Assembly (NCBI RefSeq): GCF_019703855.1
Contig: NZ_AP024086.1
Location: 248,001 to 312,000, forward strand
From: Desulfomarina profundi
GTDB taxonomy: Bacteria; Desulfobacterota; Desulfobulbia; Desulfobulbales; Desulfocapsaceae
Length of the DNA: 64,000 nt
Direction: 5' to 3'
The stretch's first letter is position 1, and each line of letters begins with the position of its first letter. The position numbers were made by a program, and so were the translations under genes. Below, piece after piece: positions 27,730-37,184 of the stretch. The notes under the pieces are model-generated. The model worked only from the letters and a program-made list of their open reading frames with translations, ran no database searches and was not told the origin of the DNA.

Positions 27730-28542
27730 ATGGTTCGGATGGTTTTAATATTCTGGTGTATTGCCTCCTGTCTTCGCCGCCGGGTATCACCCCAGCTTTT
27801 TTTTCAGCTGAACAGTGAATACTTCAATACCGGTAAAAATATTTTCTCAAAACTTGATATGGACAGGGTTATTCCTGACCGCTGGCGTCTCCGACAGATT
27901 GAAGATGATGGTCATGTTGTCCCCGAAATGCCTGTTTTTCTGAAACCGGAATGGGGACAGAATTCTCATGGGATTTATCTTATACAGACCGCCCGTGATC
28001 TGGAAACCGCAAGGAGAAAGAGACGGGTTAAAAAAACATCTTATCTTTTTCAGGAGGCGGCCAGGGAAAAAAGAGAATTTGAGATTTTCTATATACGCTC
28101 GGCAACAGATAACAGTCGCTTTGCCATGCTGTCCATTACTGAAGTGAAAAACAGCAGTCACGCTGATCTCTATATAAACGGAGTGCATAACACGGACTCC
28201 AGCTACCACGATATAACCGATGATTTCAGTGCAGAGGAGCAGCAGCGCCTCTGGTCAATGTTAAAGGGTGTCGGCAGGTTCAGAATAGCCAGAGTAGGGG
28301 TGCGGGCCAATTCCATAAGTGAGTTGCTGTCCGGTATTTTTCACATTATTGAGATCAATATTTTCCTGCCGTTGCCGCTTTTTCTTCTGGACAAAGAGAT
28401 AAGCTGGGCCAGAAAACACCAGTTTATCAGGAAAAGTATGACGATTGCGGCAGATCTTATTGCCCATCTTCCCACGAGAAAAAAGCGTCGGGCCATCTTT
28501 TTCAGGCAGCTTATTGCCCATTACAGAGTGAAGGGATATTGA
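27730..28542 (+). CDS. ATP-grasp ligase-like protein, first copy
   Basis: From the ATG at 27730 (GGGAGGTAAAA before it) the protein has 270 residues. ATP-grasp features are FLKPEWGQNSHGI (Lys and Gly-rich strand, about 73-85), a hinge SYLFQEAAREKREFEI (about 113-128) and the metal-binding FHIIEIN (about 212-218). The usual N-terminal pre-ATP-grasp domain is short or missing. ATP-grasp enzymes join a carboxylate to an amine through an acyl-phosphate. It overlaps the next gene by 4 nt (start TTG within the stop). Confidence 0.75.
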   Translation: MVRMVLIFWCIASCLRRRVSPQLFFQLNSEYFNTGKNIFSKLDMDRVIPDRWRLRQIEDDGHVVPEMPVFLKPEWGQNSHGIYLIQTARDLETARRKRRVKKTSYLFQEAAREKREFEIFYIRSATDNSRFAMLSITEVKNSSHADLYINGVHNTDSSYHDITDDFSAEEQQRLWSMLKGVGRFRIARVGVRANSISELLSGIFHIIEINIFLPLPLFLLDKEISWARKHQFIRKSMTIAADLIAHLPTRKKRRAIFFRQLIAHYRVKGY

Positions 28543-29444
28543 AATTTAAAAAAATAGTTTATAGATGGATCGAAAAGAAATTTCTTGGAGGATGCAGCCA
28601 TTATAATTCTCTTGAGGTCAGGAAAAGCTGCAGGTCCAAGCTTCAGGCCAGGAGAGTATTTGAAAGCTACGGTATTCCTCATGCGAAGGGAAGTGTTTTT
28701 TTCAATCCCTTGAAACCGTTCAGATTCGCTGCTGAACATGGTTTCCCTCTGGTTGTGAAACCGAATGTAAGTGGTTTTTCCCGCGGCAGTCATTTTCCGA
28801 TTACCAGTAACAGGGAACTGCTGATCGCTGTAATATTGGCAAGGATCTGGTGGCCATTTTCAGTAGTGGAGCAGTTCCTGGAGGGGAAGAATTACAGAAT
28901 TGTCGTGGTCAGGGAAGGGATCATGTCGGTTATTCGCCGATATCCTCCCTTCGTTGACGGAGATGGCAGTTCTACAATTGATGAATTGATTGACAGGGAG
29001 AATAAGGTACGGGAAGAAATGGGTCTTTTTCCTGTAATACATCCTATCCCAAAAGACAGGCGGATAAAAGCCTGGCTGCGAAAAAAGGGAATGAGTCTTG
29101 AGTCAATTCCTGAAAACGGTGTCAGGGTTCAGCTGTTTAACAGGATCGCTCTCGCCCCCGGCGGGGTTGTGGAAGTCATTGACAAGACTACCCTGCCGGA
29201 CGAGAACCGGCAACTGTTTGAAGCCATACTTGATCACTTTGATGCCAATATTCTTGGTATTGATGCAATTTTCAAGGAAGGTATTGAGAAAAGTTACCGG
29301 GATCAGCAGTGTATTCTTCTGGAAGTCAATTCCAGGCCATATCTGAAAATGCACGATTTTCCCAGGTTTGGCGAATCTGAAGATCTGGGTTCATTTTATG
29401 AAAGGCTCAACAGTCTTGAGATTGCAGAACAGGATGTCTTTTGA
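28539..29444 (+). CDS. ATP-grasp ligase, second copy (cyanophycin-synthetase/glutathione-synthetase-like)
   Basis: This 301-residue protein starts at a TTG overlapping the previous stop. It shows LQARRVFESYGIPHA (the Lys/Arg-rich opening seen in cyanophycin synthetases), FPLVVKPNVSGFSRGS (about 73-88), a hinge VVEQFLEGKNYRIVVV (about 107-122), DGDGSSTIDELI and the metal site ILLEVNSRPYLKMHDFP (about 266-282). This clearly resembles amino-acid or peptide ligases. Together with its upstream paralogue it may condense two building blocks in turn. The exporter gene starts immediately afterwards. Confidence 0.85.
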   Translation: MKFKKIVYRWIEKKFLGGCSHYNSLEVRKSCRSKLQARRVFESYGIPHAKGSVFFNPLKPFRFAAEHGFPLVVKPNVSGFSRGSHFPITSNRELLIAVILARIWWPFSVVEQFLEGKNYRIVVVREGIMSVIRRYPPFVDGDGSSTIDELIDRENKVREEMGLFPVIHPIPKDRRIKAWLRKKGMSLESIPENGVRVQLFNRIALAPGGVVEVIDKTTLPDENRQLFEAILDHFDANILGIDAIFKEGIEKSYRDQQCILLEVNSRPYLKMHDFPRFGESEDLGSFYERLNSLEIAEQDVF

Positions 29445-29445
29445 G

Positions 29446-30591
29446 ATGAGTGGGCGAACTTACTATCTCTTCCTTGGGTTTCATGGTTTTCTGCTGGGTC
29501 TGTTTCCATTTTTCCTGCCTGTTTATCTCTACAGGGTAAGTAATTCTCTTGCAATTGTGGCTCTTTTTGTCGGTGTGACCGGTGTGGGGTTTACTCTTTC
29601 CCTGTGGGGATGGGAGAGAGTGTTTCGTCTTGGTCTGTTCAGGATGATTGTTTTTTCCCTGTTACTGGAACTGTTCCTGGTTTTTGCAGTTTTTTTTCAC
29701 GTGAATCCTGTGGCTGTAGCACTGATAAATGGTGCATATTCCTGCTTTTACTGGATGATTCAACGGGTGCTCTTTCTGTCACGCGGGACTGAAGGGAATT
29801 CAGGCCGTCGGTTCGGTAACTTCCAGATCTTTGTGGCCTTGGTTCTGAAGGCGGGAATTTTTGCGGGCAGTCTGCTGCTAGAGGATTTCGGGCTGTCGGC
29901 GATCTGTCTGCTTTCCCTGGTTATTGTCCTCTCTGCATTATTGCTGTTTCGCAGGCAGGCAAAAGAAGACATGGTTTTCCCTGAGGCTCTGCGGGGCGAA
30001 GAAAAAATCACTGTGGGTGAAGCTTTTTCTTTCAGGGACAGATTACATTCCCGCCCCATTTTTATGATTGACGGGATTTTTCTTTATCTGGAAAGCTATT
30101 TCTGGCTAATTACTCTTTTCCTGATTGTCGGGGAAAGTTTTTTGAAACTGGGAATAGTGGTCATTCTCCTGGCGCTGGTGCTGGCAGCACTCTTTTTTCT
30201 GATAAAAGAACGTATCGATCAACTGGACAGCAGGCGGGTGTATGGGATTGCTGTTTTTCTCTATGTCGTTTCATGGGGATTGAGGGCCTGGTTGTCGGAG
30301 AATATGTCTTCCATGCTGCAGGCAGGTATTATTGTTCTGGTCGCTTTTAGTACCTCTTTTTTTCGACTGGCCTTTAATAAGAAATTTTTTGATTATGCCA
30401 GGGCGATAGGGGGCTACAGATATCTTTTTCTGAAAAGTGTCTATTCCCAGTTTTTTCTTGCTGTTTTTTTTCTGTTTTTTTCCCTGTTCCTTTACAGGTT
30501 TCAGTATGGAGTTACTGTATTGCCGGTTCTTTACGGAGGTGCGGCTTTCTGTTCTATCTCTTACCTGTTGTATCAGACAGAAATGTCTTGA
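29446..30591 (+). CDS. MFS-like membrane exporter
   Basis: This protein of about 381 residues has ten to twelve hydrophobic helices, typical of a degenerate major facilitator: GFHGFLLGLFPFFLPVYLYR at the N-terminus, a central charged loop (about 190-215) and a second helical half. Starts at 29434 and 29446 are both possible; the second sits right behind the previous stop and is taken here. It closes the decarboxylase/ATP-grasp operon, so export of the product is the natural guess. No substrate motif is visible. Confidence 0.75.
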   Translation: MSGRTYYLFLGFHGFLLGLFPFFLPVYLYRVSNSLAIVALFVGVTGVGFTLSLWGWERVFRLGLFRMIVFSLLLELFLVFAVFFHVNPVAVALINGAYSCFYWMIQRVLFLSRGTEGNSGRRFGNFQIFVALVLKAGIFAGSLLLEDFGLSAICLLSLVIVLSALLLFRRQAKEDMVFPEALRGEEKITVGEAFSFRDRLHSRPIFMIDGIFLYLESYFWLITLFLIVGESFLKLGIVVILLALVLAALFFLIKERIDQLDSRRVYGIAVFLYVVSWGLRAWLSENMSSMLQAGIIVLVAFSTSFFRLAFNKKFFDYARAIGGYRYLFLKSVYSQFFLAVFFLFFSLFLYRFQYGVTVLPVLYGGAAFCSISYLLYQTEMS

Positions 30592-30716
30592 GGCTCTTTT
30601 GAAAAATTGCTATTTTCCGCGAATACTGAAGTACTCCTGAATGCCCGGCAGGGCGACAGGTGATTTTTAAAAATGCCTGAAATTATCCGGGCTGAAAAAC
30701 AATCAATGGGCTGTCC

Positions 30717-31256
30717 ATGGGAAAATCATTGCAGGATCAGTTTCTGAAATTGGGACTGGTTGATAAAAAGAAAGCTAATACTATAAAAAAACAGAAGCAT
30801 CGTAAAAAAAAGAAGCAGAGGGCCGGGGAACAGTTCGTTGATGAAAATGCTCTTCTTGCAAAAGCTGCTCTGGAAAAAAAACAGGCCAGGGCGAGAGAAC
30901 TTAATCGTCAGCGGGAAGAAAAACTGAAAAAAAGGGAGACCGCAGCGGCTGTTCGGCAGATGATAACTGCCAATATGCTGGAAAGGGATGAGTCGGGAAT
31001 ACAATACAGGTTTAATGCAGGCGGGAAGATACAGCGAATCTTTGTCAGCGCGGATATGGCGGACAGGCTGTCATCGGGACAGCTGGCAATAGTTATGCTT
31101 GGTGATAAGTACGAAGTTGTTCCAAGAAATATTGGCGAAAAAATACTGAAACTGGACAAAACAGTTTTTGTTCTGATCAACATCCCGGAACAGGAACAGA
31201 AAAGTGATGACGACCCCTACGCGGAATACGAAGTACCCGATGATCTTATGTGGTAG
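30717..31256 (+). CDS. DUF2058 family protein (YaiL-like)
   Basis: This 179-residue protein begins MGKSLQDQFLKLGLVDKKKA, followed by a very basic Lys-rich stretch (about 20-45), a coiled region and a C-terminal beta domain (IQYRFNAGGKIQRIFVS, ending in an acidic PYAEYEVPDDLMW). This layout is that of DUF2058 proteins such as E. coli YaiL, proposed to associate with polynucleotides; their role is unproven. It converges with the gene on its right. Confidence 0.85.
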   Translation: MGKSLQDQFLKLGLVDKKKANTIKKQKHRKKKKQRAGEQFVDENALLAKAALEKKQARARELNRQREEKLKKRETAAAVRQMITANMLERDESGIQYRFNAGGKIQRIFVSADMADRLSSGQLAIVMLGDKYEVVPRNIGEKILKLDKTVFVLINIPEQEQKSDDDPYAEYEVPDDLMW

Positions 31257-31261
31257 TTTGC

Positions 31262-31876
31262 TCAACGACTTGATTTTACACTAATTGTCGGGGTCAGTTT
31301 GAGTTGCAGGCGGTCTTTTTGGGCCAGGATATCAGTGATCTTTGTGGCAATAATGACAGTCTTTGATCCGGTTCTGGCGATAAGCGGGTCAAGTTCCTGC
31401 ATCGTGATCGGAAATTCACGACCATTAAGGAGTCCGATCAGAGCTTTGCCGATTTCTCCGTTTCGGCCATCACCTTTTGCTGATACAGTATTGATGACAG
31501 GTTTTATATAGAGAATTTGTTTTGCTGCGTCAAATCTGAGTGCAGCGTTTGCCCTGAAATCTATTTCCACAGAACCGACCTTCAACCTGATCTCATGACC
31601 CGCGATTTCCGTGAGAAAAGCAAGATTGTTCCCTGCCAGGTGCATCCGGCAGGCAAGATTGCGGTTGTTTAACTGCAGTTCGCTGATATTCAGGATTGTA
31701 ATATCTCCACGAATATTTTTTGAATGGGCGTCAATGTTCAGAGGGAGCATGGCCGTGACAGCTCTGGCGATAACAGCTTCCGGAATATCCAGGGTAATGT
31801 ATTGGTTTGCTCCTGCATAACTGGAAACGGGCAGACAGATAAAGAAGGTGATGAGGAAAAAGAGAAGTTTTCGCAT
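31262..31876 (-). CDS. exported hypothetical protein
   Basis: From the ATG at 31876 the protein has 204 residues, starting with a signal peptide (MRKLLFFLITFFICLPVSSY, cleavage near AGA). The mature part is beta-rich and resembles DUF1439/YceB-type lipid-binding tubular folds (YITLDIPEAVIARAVTAMLP, and later IGKALIGLLNG), but no lipobox Cys is present. A TTG three codons upstream is an alternative start. It probably acts in the periplasm; function unknown. Confidence 0.65.
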   Translation of the reverse strand: MRKLLFFLITFFICLPVSSYAGANQYITLDIPEAVIARAVTAMLPLNIDAHSKNIRGDITILNISELQLNNRNLACRMHLAGNNLAFLTEIAGHEIRLKVGSVEIDFRANAALRFDAAKQILYIKPVINTVSAKGDGRNGEIGKALIGLLNGREFPITMQELDPLIARTGSKTVIIATKITDILAQKDRLQLKLTPTISVKSSR

Positions 31877-31904
31877 TGTTGGCAATTTTTTTTATTCCTG
31901 ATTA

Positions 31905-31996
31905 CGTACGAAACTCAGCCTGACGAGCTCCTGGGTCTGTATTATTTGAATATTTCACCACGGAAGGTCTTTTTGCCGCAGTTGGGTTTTCGTTAC
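31905..31996. repeat. two dispersed repeat motifs in a short gap
   Basis: GTACGAAACTCAGCCTGAC (about 31907-31925) belongs to the AAACTCAGCCTG family, and TTTTGCCGCAGTTGGGTTTT (about 31971-31990) to the family whose complement reads AAAATCCGACTGCGGCAAA. No gene is present. Confidence 0.5.
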
Positions 31997-32011
31997 TGTG
32001 TTGGCCGGGAG

Positions 32012-32893
32012 TTATTTTTTTCGAAATCGCCATAGTAATACCGAGTGCAGTAGTAAAGCGCAAGCCATAAAAAGACCGATAACTGATGCCAGATCACGAT
32101 GGTCGCGGTGAAAATGGTATTGGGAAGCCTGAAATGTTGACGGACTGAGAAAACGGCCCTGGAAAGAGACTCTTCCTGACATTGCCGGTTGTCTGCCGGT
32201 GACATGGATTATTTCTCCGGCAAAAGTCCTCAGACTTTTGGTCCCGCTGAAATAGTGGGCTCGGTCAAACATAACCTGTTTTCCAGGCCGATTGTTATAT
32301 TCACGCAGGGTGTGAATATAGTAACTGTCCAGTTTTTCAAGGTCGTTCATAAACAGGGGTGGTCCCAGCAGGTAAAAAAGGAAAAGCATGGTGGCCGCAA
32401 TTGCTTCCATGCCCTGTGGACGCCGGAATGGGATGGTTTTATTCACTGTTTCCCGCCAGTAGAAAATCATAAAAAAGAGACCGAAACAGGTAAAAAAAAG
32501 TATGACAAGGTGTTCCGGCCAGAGATAATTAAACCGGGTCATTTTCCAGGAAAGCGGGGCGAAAAGGTGGACTCCGTTTCCCCACTTGATCTGCATTGCG
32601 TCAAGGAGAAGGTGGAAGAGGCAGTTGCTGCCGATTATGGAAAAGATCATCAGGGGGCTGCGGGCCACCAAAGCAACAGATCCTGAGAGTAGAAGACAGA
32701 AGAGAAGACTGGCCTGTACCATGCAGTAAAGACGCAGGTCGTAAGGATTCAGGGGGGTGGCTGCTATGAGTATTTTCAGGATAATCCATGGAATATCAGG
32801 GATTATGCAACCGGCGATAATCCATCTGATATCATGGGCCAGGATCCTGCCTGAGCCGCCCTGGATTCCTATATGGCAGAGTGTGTTTGGCAA
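32012..32893 (-). CDS. YdjM-like membrane-bound putative metal-dependent hydrolase
   Basis: This 293-residue polytopic protein opens MPNTLCHIGIQG, with the His near the start (residue 7) and a second cluster CLFHLLLDAMQIKWG (about 88-102) that match the YdjM/DUF457 pattern of His and Asp residues in membrane helices. About six helices are seen. A non-helical C-terminal part (about 205-265) would lie outside the membrane. The biochemical role of the family is unproven. It converges with no neighbour and faces the helicase gene divergently. Confidence 0.7.
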   Translation of the reverse strand: MPNTLCHIGIQGGSGRILAHDIRWIIAGCIIPDIPWIILKILIAATPLNPYDLRLYCMVQASLLFCLLLSGSVALVARSPLMIFSIIGSNCLFHLLLDAMQIKWGNGVHLFAPLSWKMTRFNYLWPEHLVILFFTCFGLFFMIFYWRETVNKTIPFRRPQGMEAIAATMLFLFYLLGPPLFMNDLEKLDSYYIHTLREYNNRPGKQVMFDRAHYFSGTKSLRTFAGEIIHVTGRQPAMSGRVSFQGRFLSPSTFQASQYHFHRDHRDLASVIGLFMACALLLHSVLLWRFRKK

Positions 32894-33056
32894 AATGAGA
32901 TGTCGGTCTTATTATACTGTTTGCTGATTGCTTACAAAACTCAGCCTGCCCGGTTCCCGGGCAAACAGGATTCTTTTTTGGTGTAAATATACAAAGAGTT
33001 TACTGTAGTCTATAGTTTTTCTCTCATCAAGCAGGAAACAGGGGAGGATTGAACGT

Positions 33057-34409
33057 GTGGAACTGAAATTGACCGTAACGGCGGATTGTCTCCTGAGCGG
33101 AATACATTTTGATTTTGAACAGGAATTGAAAAACCGACTGACCATTGAGAATCCACAATATATTGCCGCCAGAAAATATGGTCGCTGGATAGGAAAAAAA
33201 CTCAAGCCCCAGCTGAAGTACTATGAACCAGTCCCTGGAGGTCTGCGTTTTCCAAGGGGATTTGCTAATCAGGCAGTTCTTCTGTGTCGTCGTTTTCTCG
33301 GTTGTGATCCAGAAATAATTGACAGGAGAAGATTGCTGACGGAAGTTGATTTTTCTTTCCATGGGGAACTGCGACCCTATCAGCAGGTTGCAGTTGATGC
33401 GGCGGAGACAAAATCCTTTGGCGTGATTGAGTCAGGAACCGGCAGTGGGAAAACTGTTATGGCCCTGGCTCTGATAGCCGCCCGTAGACAACCAACGCTT
33501 GTTGTGGTTCACAGCAAGGAATTGCTGTACCAGTGGAAAGAACGGGCGGAACAGTTCTTGTCCTGTGAGGTTGGCCTGGTAGGGGACGGCAGGTTTTCCC
33601 TGGCCCCCTTGACCATCAGTATCGTCAACAGTACCAGAAAGCGGGTTGAAGAACTGGTGGAGCAGTTTGGACATCTTGTTGTTGACGAATGTCACCGGGT
33701 TCCCGCAACGCTGTTCACTGACGTTGTCTCCCGGTTTGACTGCCACTACCTTCTCGGCCTTTCAGCTACCGCCTTTCGGAGTGATGGCGAGATGACCAAG
33801 TTGATCTATTTTTTCATGGGAGACCGGATCCATCAGGTTGATTCCCGGGAACTCAAAGCCAGCGGTGCCATTTTAAAACCGGAAATAATCAGAAAAAGTA
33901 CTTCTTTTCAGTATGGTTATCGCGGTAACTACCCGGCCATGATCAAGGCATTGACCCGCCACCAGGGAAGAAACAGGCAGATTCTTGATGATATTATCTT
34001 CGCGGTCAAACAGCAGGAGGCTACCACCTGTCTGGTTGTTTCTGACCGGGTGGTCCATTGCCGTTTTTTTGAGGAAAAGCTCAAGGCCGAAGGCATTAAT
34101 GTGAAACTTCTCACCGGTAAGATTTCCGCTGAGGAGCGTATGGAGATTGTGGAAAACGTGCAGAAAGGCAGGGTGGAAGTGCTGGTTGCAACCCTGCAGC
34201 TTATCAGTGAAGGGTTTGACTGTCCAGGGCTGTCCACCCTCTTTCTGACCACACCCATTGCATTCGAGGGGCGTCTTCTTCAGGTTATCGGCAGAATTAT
34301 GCGGCCTGCGGCAAACAAACGAGCCAGGGTTTTCGACTATGTGGACGATAATATTCCGGCTCTCCGGCGTTCTGCCGACGCCAGAGGAGTGGTGTTGTCG
34401 GATCTCTGA
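33057..34409 (+). CDS. superfamily 2 DNA/RNA helicase (XPB/RadD-like)
   Basis: The protein has 450 residues, with GTG as start behind AGGGGAGGATT. An N-terminal extension (about 1-100) precedes the helicase core: RPYQQVAVD (Q-like motif), ESGTGSGKTVMAL (motif I, about 122-134), LVVDECHRVP (motif II, DECH), LGLSATAFR (motif III), and in domain 2 LVVSDRVVHCRFFEEKL, ISEGFDCPGLSTLFLTTPI and QVIGRIMRPA (motif VI). It matches the type III restriction/XPB-like helicase group, including RadD. A role in DNA repair is likely but not shown. A truncated domain of a restriction enzyme is unlikely, since the protein is complete. Confidence 0.85.
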   Translation: MELKLTVTADCLLSGIHFDFEQELKNRLTIENPQYIAARKYGRWIGKKLKPQLKYYEPVPGGLRFPRGFANQAVLLCRRFLGCDPEIIDRRRLLTEVDFSFHGELRPYQQVAVDAAETKSFGVIESGTGSGKTVMALALIAARRQPTLVVVHSKELLYQWKERAEQFLSCEVGLVGDGRFSLAPLTISIVNSTRKRVEELVEQFGHLVVDECHRVPATLFTDVVSRFDCHYLLGLSATAFRSDGEMTKLIYFFMGDRIHQVDSRELKASGAILKPEIIRKSTSFQYGYRGNYPAMIKALTRHQGRNRQILDDIIFAVKQQEATTCLVVSDRVVHCRFFEEKLKAEGINVKLLTGKISAEERMEIVENVQKGRVEVLVATLQLISEGFDCPGLSTLFLTTPIAFEGRLLQVIGRIMRPAANKRARVFDYVDDNIPALRRSADARGVVLSDL

Positions 34410-34630
34410 TCTGGTGGAGAAGAAAAAAAAGAGTGATCAGGAAGCGGGAAAAATCATGGTCCCCAATACTTCCAGTGACATTGCTTGTGATAATTTTATG
34501 AATGTGTTATACTGTTAAGTTTTGAGTGTGTTGCAGAGTGAGAAGTTTTTCGTCTTTTGTCAAAATTTCCCGCCTTTATTCCAAGCCGAATGGCAAATTA
34601 AAATCACAGGATTCCTCTCAAGGATAAATA

Positions 34631-36424
34631 ATGGAACAGAGTAAAATTCGAAATGTGGCTATTATTGCCCATGTTGATCATGGCAAGACAACATTGGTTG
34701 ATCAGCTTTTCCGACATTCCGGTATGTTCCGGGATAACCAGGAGGTTTCCGAGCGGCTGATGGACTCCATGGATCTCGAGCGTGAACGGGGCATTACCAT
34801 TACCGCCAAAAATGGATCCTATCGTTTTGAGGATTACTGGATCAATATTATTGATACTCCCGGCCATGCTGATTTCGGGGGGCAGGTGGAGAGGGTGCTG
34901 CGTATGGCCGATGGAGCTCTGCTGTTGGTAGATGCCCAGGAAGGCCCCATGCCCCAGACCTATTTTGTCTTGAAAAAAGCATTGGAAAACAACCTCCCCG
35001 TGATTGTGGTAATCAACAAGATCGATAAACCTGCCGCCCGCTGCGACTGGGTAATCGATGAGGTCTTTGATCTCTTTGTCAAATTGAATGCCCCTGACGA
35101 AATTCTTGATTTTCCTGTTGTTTACACTTCGGCAAAGGAGGGATATTCTCTGCTGGATCCTGGGGATCCCATTGCAGACGGTGGCAGTATGCATCATGTT
35201 TCCCGCATGATTGTAGACCATATTCCGGCCCCGGTTGGTTCTTCCGATGAACCGCTTCAAATGCAGGTGGGTACCATTGATTATTCGCCCTACCTGGGCA
35301 GACTTGGTATTGGCAAGGTCATCAACGGCAAGATGGCAATCAATCAGCCGATTGTTGTCGCCCGTCGTGACGGGAGCATTAAACCGGTGCGAATCTCCAA
35401 GATCTATCGGTTTGAATGTGACGGAAAGATCAGTATCGAATCAGCTGGGGTGGGTGAAATTGTGGCTATTGCCGGAATGGAGGATGTGACTGTTGGTGTG
35501 ACATTTACCGATCAGGAAGACCCCCGACCTCTGCCGCTTATTAATATTGACCCGCCAACCATTTCCATGAATTTCATTCCAAATGATTCTCCTTTTGCCG
35601 GAAAAGAAGGGAAATATGTCACCTCTCGCCATATTGGAGATCGGCTTCAAAGGGAAATACTGGCCGATGTTGCCCTGCAGTATGAGCCTCTTCAGGATGC
35701 AGTTGGATTCAAGGTTTCCGGGCGGGGAGAGTTGCACCTGTCCATTCTGATCGAAAAAATGCGTCGGGAGGGATATGAGCTGCAGGTAACCCGACCCCAG
35801 GTTATTTTCAGAGAGGAAAATGGTCAGGTGATGGAGCCTTATGAAAAACTGACTGTGGATGTGGATGAACAGTTCCAGGGGCCGGTTATTGAGAAGCTTG
35901 GCAAGCTTAAAGGTCAGCTGGAAGAAATGGGAACGGAAAACGGCATGGTTCGTATGGTTTTTTCTATTCCAACCCGTGGTCTGCTTGGATACCGTTCAGA
36001 ATTTATGACGGATACCAAAGGCATGGGAATGATGAGTTACGTCTTTTCGGAATATGGTCCGTATGCCGGTGATATTATCAATCGGGTGAGTGGGGTGCTG
36101 GTAGTGAAAGAACCTTGCACTGCTGTTGCCTATGCGTTATTTAATCTTCAGGATCGGGGAAAGTTGTTCATAAAACCGGGAGCACCTCTTTATCAGGGAC
36201 AGATTATCGGGGAACACTGCCGGGCTGCTGATCTGGTAGTCAATCCTGCCAAGGGGAAGAAACTGACCAACATGCGGGCTTCAGGATCTGATGAGGCTGT
36301 GATTCTCACTCCTCCCGCTGTCATGACCCTGGAGGATTGTATTGCTTATATCAATGACGATGAACTTGTGGAGGTAACGCCCAAGTCTATCCGGTTGCGA
36401 AAGAGGCCGGGATTACGTAAGTGA
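34631..36424 (+). CDS. typA: ribosome-associated GTPase TypA/BipA
   Basis: The 597-residue protein has the translational GTPase motifs AHVDHGKTT (13-21), [15 protein letters not shown] and NKIDKPAAR, followed by elongation-factor-like domains and the TypA-specific C-terminal region ([15 protein letters not shown], then [15 protein letters not shown]). TypA binds the 70S ribosome and supports 50S assembly, notably at low temperature or under stress. Length and motifs match the family throughout. The start follows CTCAAGGATAA. No neighbour is obviously linked. Confidence 0.97.
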   Translation: MEQSKIRNVAIIAHVDHGKTTLVDQLFRHSGMFRDNQEVSERLMDSMDLERERGITITAKNGSYRFEDYWINIIDTPGHADFGGQVERVLRMADGALLLVDAQEGPMPQTYFVLKKALENNLPVIVVINKIDKPAARCDWVIDEVFDLFVKLNAPDEILDFPVVYTSAKEGYSLLDPGDPIADGGSMHHVSRMIVDHIPAPVGSSDEPLQMQVGTIDYSPYLGRLGIGKVINGKMAINQPIVVARRDGSIKPVRISKIYRFECDGKISIESAGVGEIVAIAGMEDVTVGVTFTDQEDPRPLPLINIDPPTISMNFIPNDSPFAGKEGKYVTSRHIGDRLQREILADVALQYEPLQDAVGFKVSGRGELHLSILIEKMRREGYELQVTRPQVIFREENGQVMEPYEKLTVDVDEQFQGPVIEKLGKLKGQLEEMGTENGMVRMVFSIPTRGLLGYRSEFMTDTKGMGMMSYVFSEYGPYAGDIINRVSGVLVVKEPCTAVAYALFNLQDRGKLFIKPGAPLYQGQIIGEHCRAADLVVNPAKGKKLTNMRASGSDEAVILTPPAVMTLEDCIAYINDDELVEVTPKSIRLRKRPGLRK

Positions 36425-36425
36425 T

Positions 36426-36574
36426 CTGGGGCTCAGCATATTCGCACGGTCGCGACTGCCCGCATAGAGGGGCTATAGCAGCCAGTCACGCCTGCACGAA
36501 TCTGCTGTACCCCAGAGCACTTACAGGTTTGATGTGGATGAAAACATGGAGTTACAAATCCTGTGATCAGTTAC
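36426..36574. repeat. long imperfect hairpin element after typA
   Basis: CTGGGGctCAGCAtATTCG pairs with CGAATctGCTGtaCCCCAG (outer ends 36426 and 36515). CCTGTGATCAGTTAC follows at 36560-36574, as in the 20904-21082 element. The region could serve as a terminator for typA, but no T-run is present. Confidence 0.5.
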
Positions 36575-36602
36575 GGGATTACGGATACGGGGGTAGATTG
36601 CA

Positions 36603-36698
36603 ATGAGTACTACTCTGATGATGGTTATTGCGGGCCTGGCTGGGCTGGCGGTCTTCGGGGTTGTTGTGAGGAAGTATGGTTCAGACTGTATTCCCTGA
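36603..36698 (+). CDS. candidate 31-residue single-pass membrane protein
   Basis: ATG at 36603 is preceded by GGGGGTAG. The peptide reads as a single hydrophobic helix (VIAGLAGLAVFGVVV) flanked by a polar start and a short basic-polar tail (RKYGSDCIP). After the stop a small hairpin with a T-run (CCGTT-GG-AACGGGTTTTTTT, 36715-36734) could end the transcript. Such short membrane proteins are common but easily mimicked by chance, so conservation would be needed to settle it. Confidence 0.35.
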   Translation: MSTTLMMVIAGLAGLAVFGVVVRKYGSDCIP

Positions 36699-36746
36699 CT
36701 GACCCTTTATGGATCCGTTGGAACGGGTTTTTTTATTTTCTGGTTG

Positions 36747-37184
36747 TTAAAAACTGTTTTTTGATTTTTTGAACAGGTAATAATCTGCCAGAATCCGGGC
36801 ATGGTCAAATACCAGGTCCGGAAGGGTGTCCCTGGTAAAAAGTGCCGCACTTTTTGCGTCATCACCGGCTGTCGGCTCACTTTCTGCACTGGCCATGAAA
36901 ACCGTGGAGGCCGTATGCTGTCTCTCGTCCCGCCCTGGATCAGAATAGGTGTGGAACTGACGGAGATTGTGTACCGTCAACCCTGTTTCTTCCCTGGCTT
37001 CCCGCAGTGCCGCTGCCTCAAATGATTCTCCGTAATCGACAAATCCGCCGGGAAGGGCCCAGCCGAAAGGCGGGTTTTTTCTTTCAATGAGGACAATTTT
37101 ATCTCTCACCTCGATGATGATATCTACAGTGGGTACCGGATTTCTGTAGACCTGAATGGGTTTGTTGCAGTGAGGACATTTCAT
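36747..37184 (-). CDS. Nudix hydrolase with N-terminal zinc-ribbon
   Basis: This 145-residue protein begins MKCPHCNKP, a CxxC knuckle, and carries the full Nudix box [18 protein letters not shown] followed by REETGL (about 46-70). It resembles ADP-ribose or nucleoside-diphosphate-sugar pyrophosphatases; the substrate is not certain. It overlaps the upstream HAD-family gene by 4 nt and is last in a three-gene run of tight overlaps (PanE-like, HAD, Nudix). Confidence 0.88.
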   Translation of the reverse strand: MKCPHCNKPIQVYRNPVPTVDIIIEVRDKIVLIERKNPPFGWALPGGFVDYGESFEAAALREAREETGLTVHNLRQFHTYSDPGRDERQHTASTVFMASAESEPTAGDDAKSAALFTRDTLPDLVFDHARILADYYLFKKSKNSF

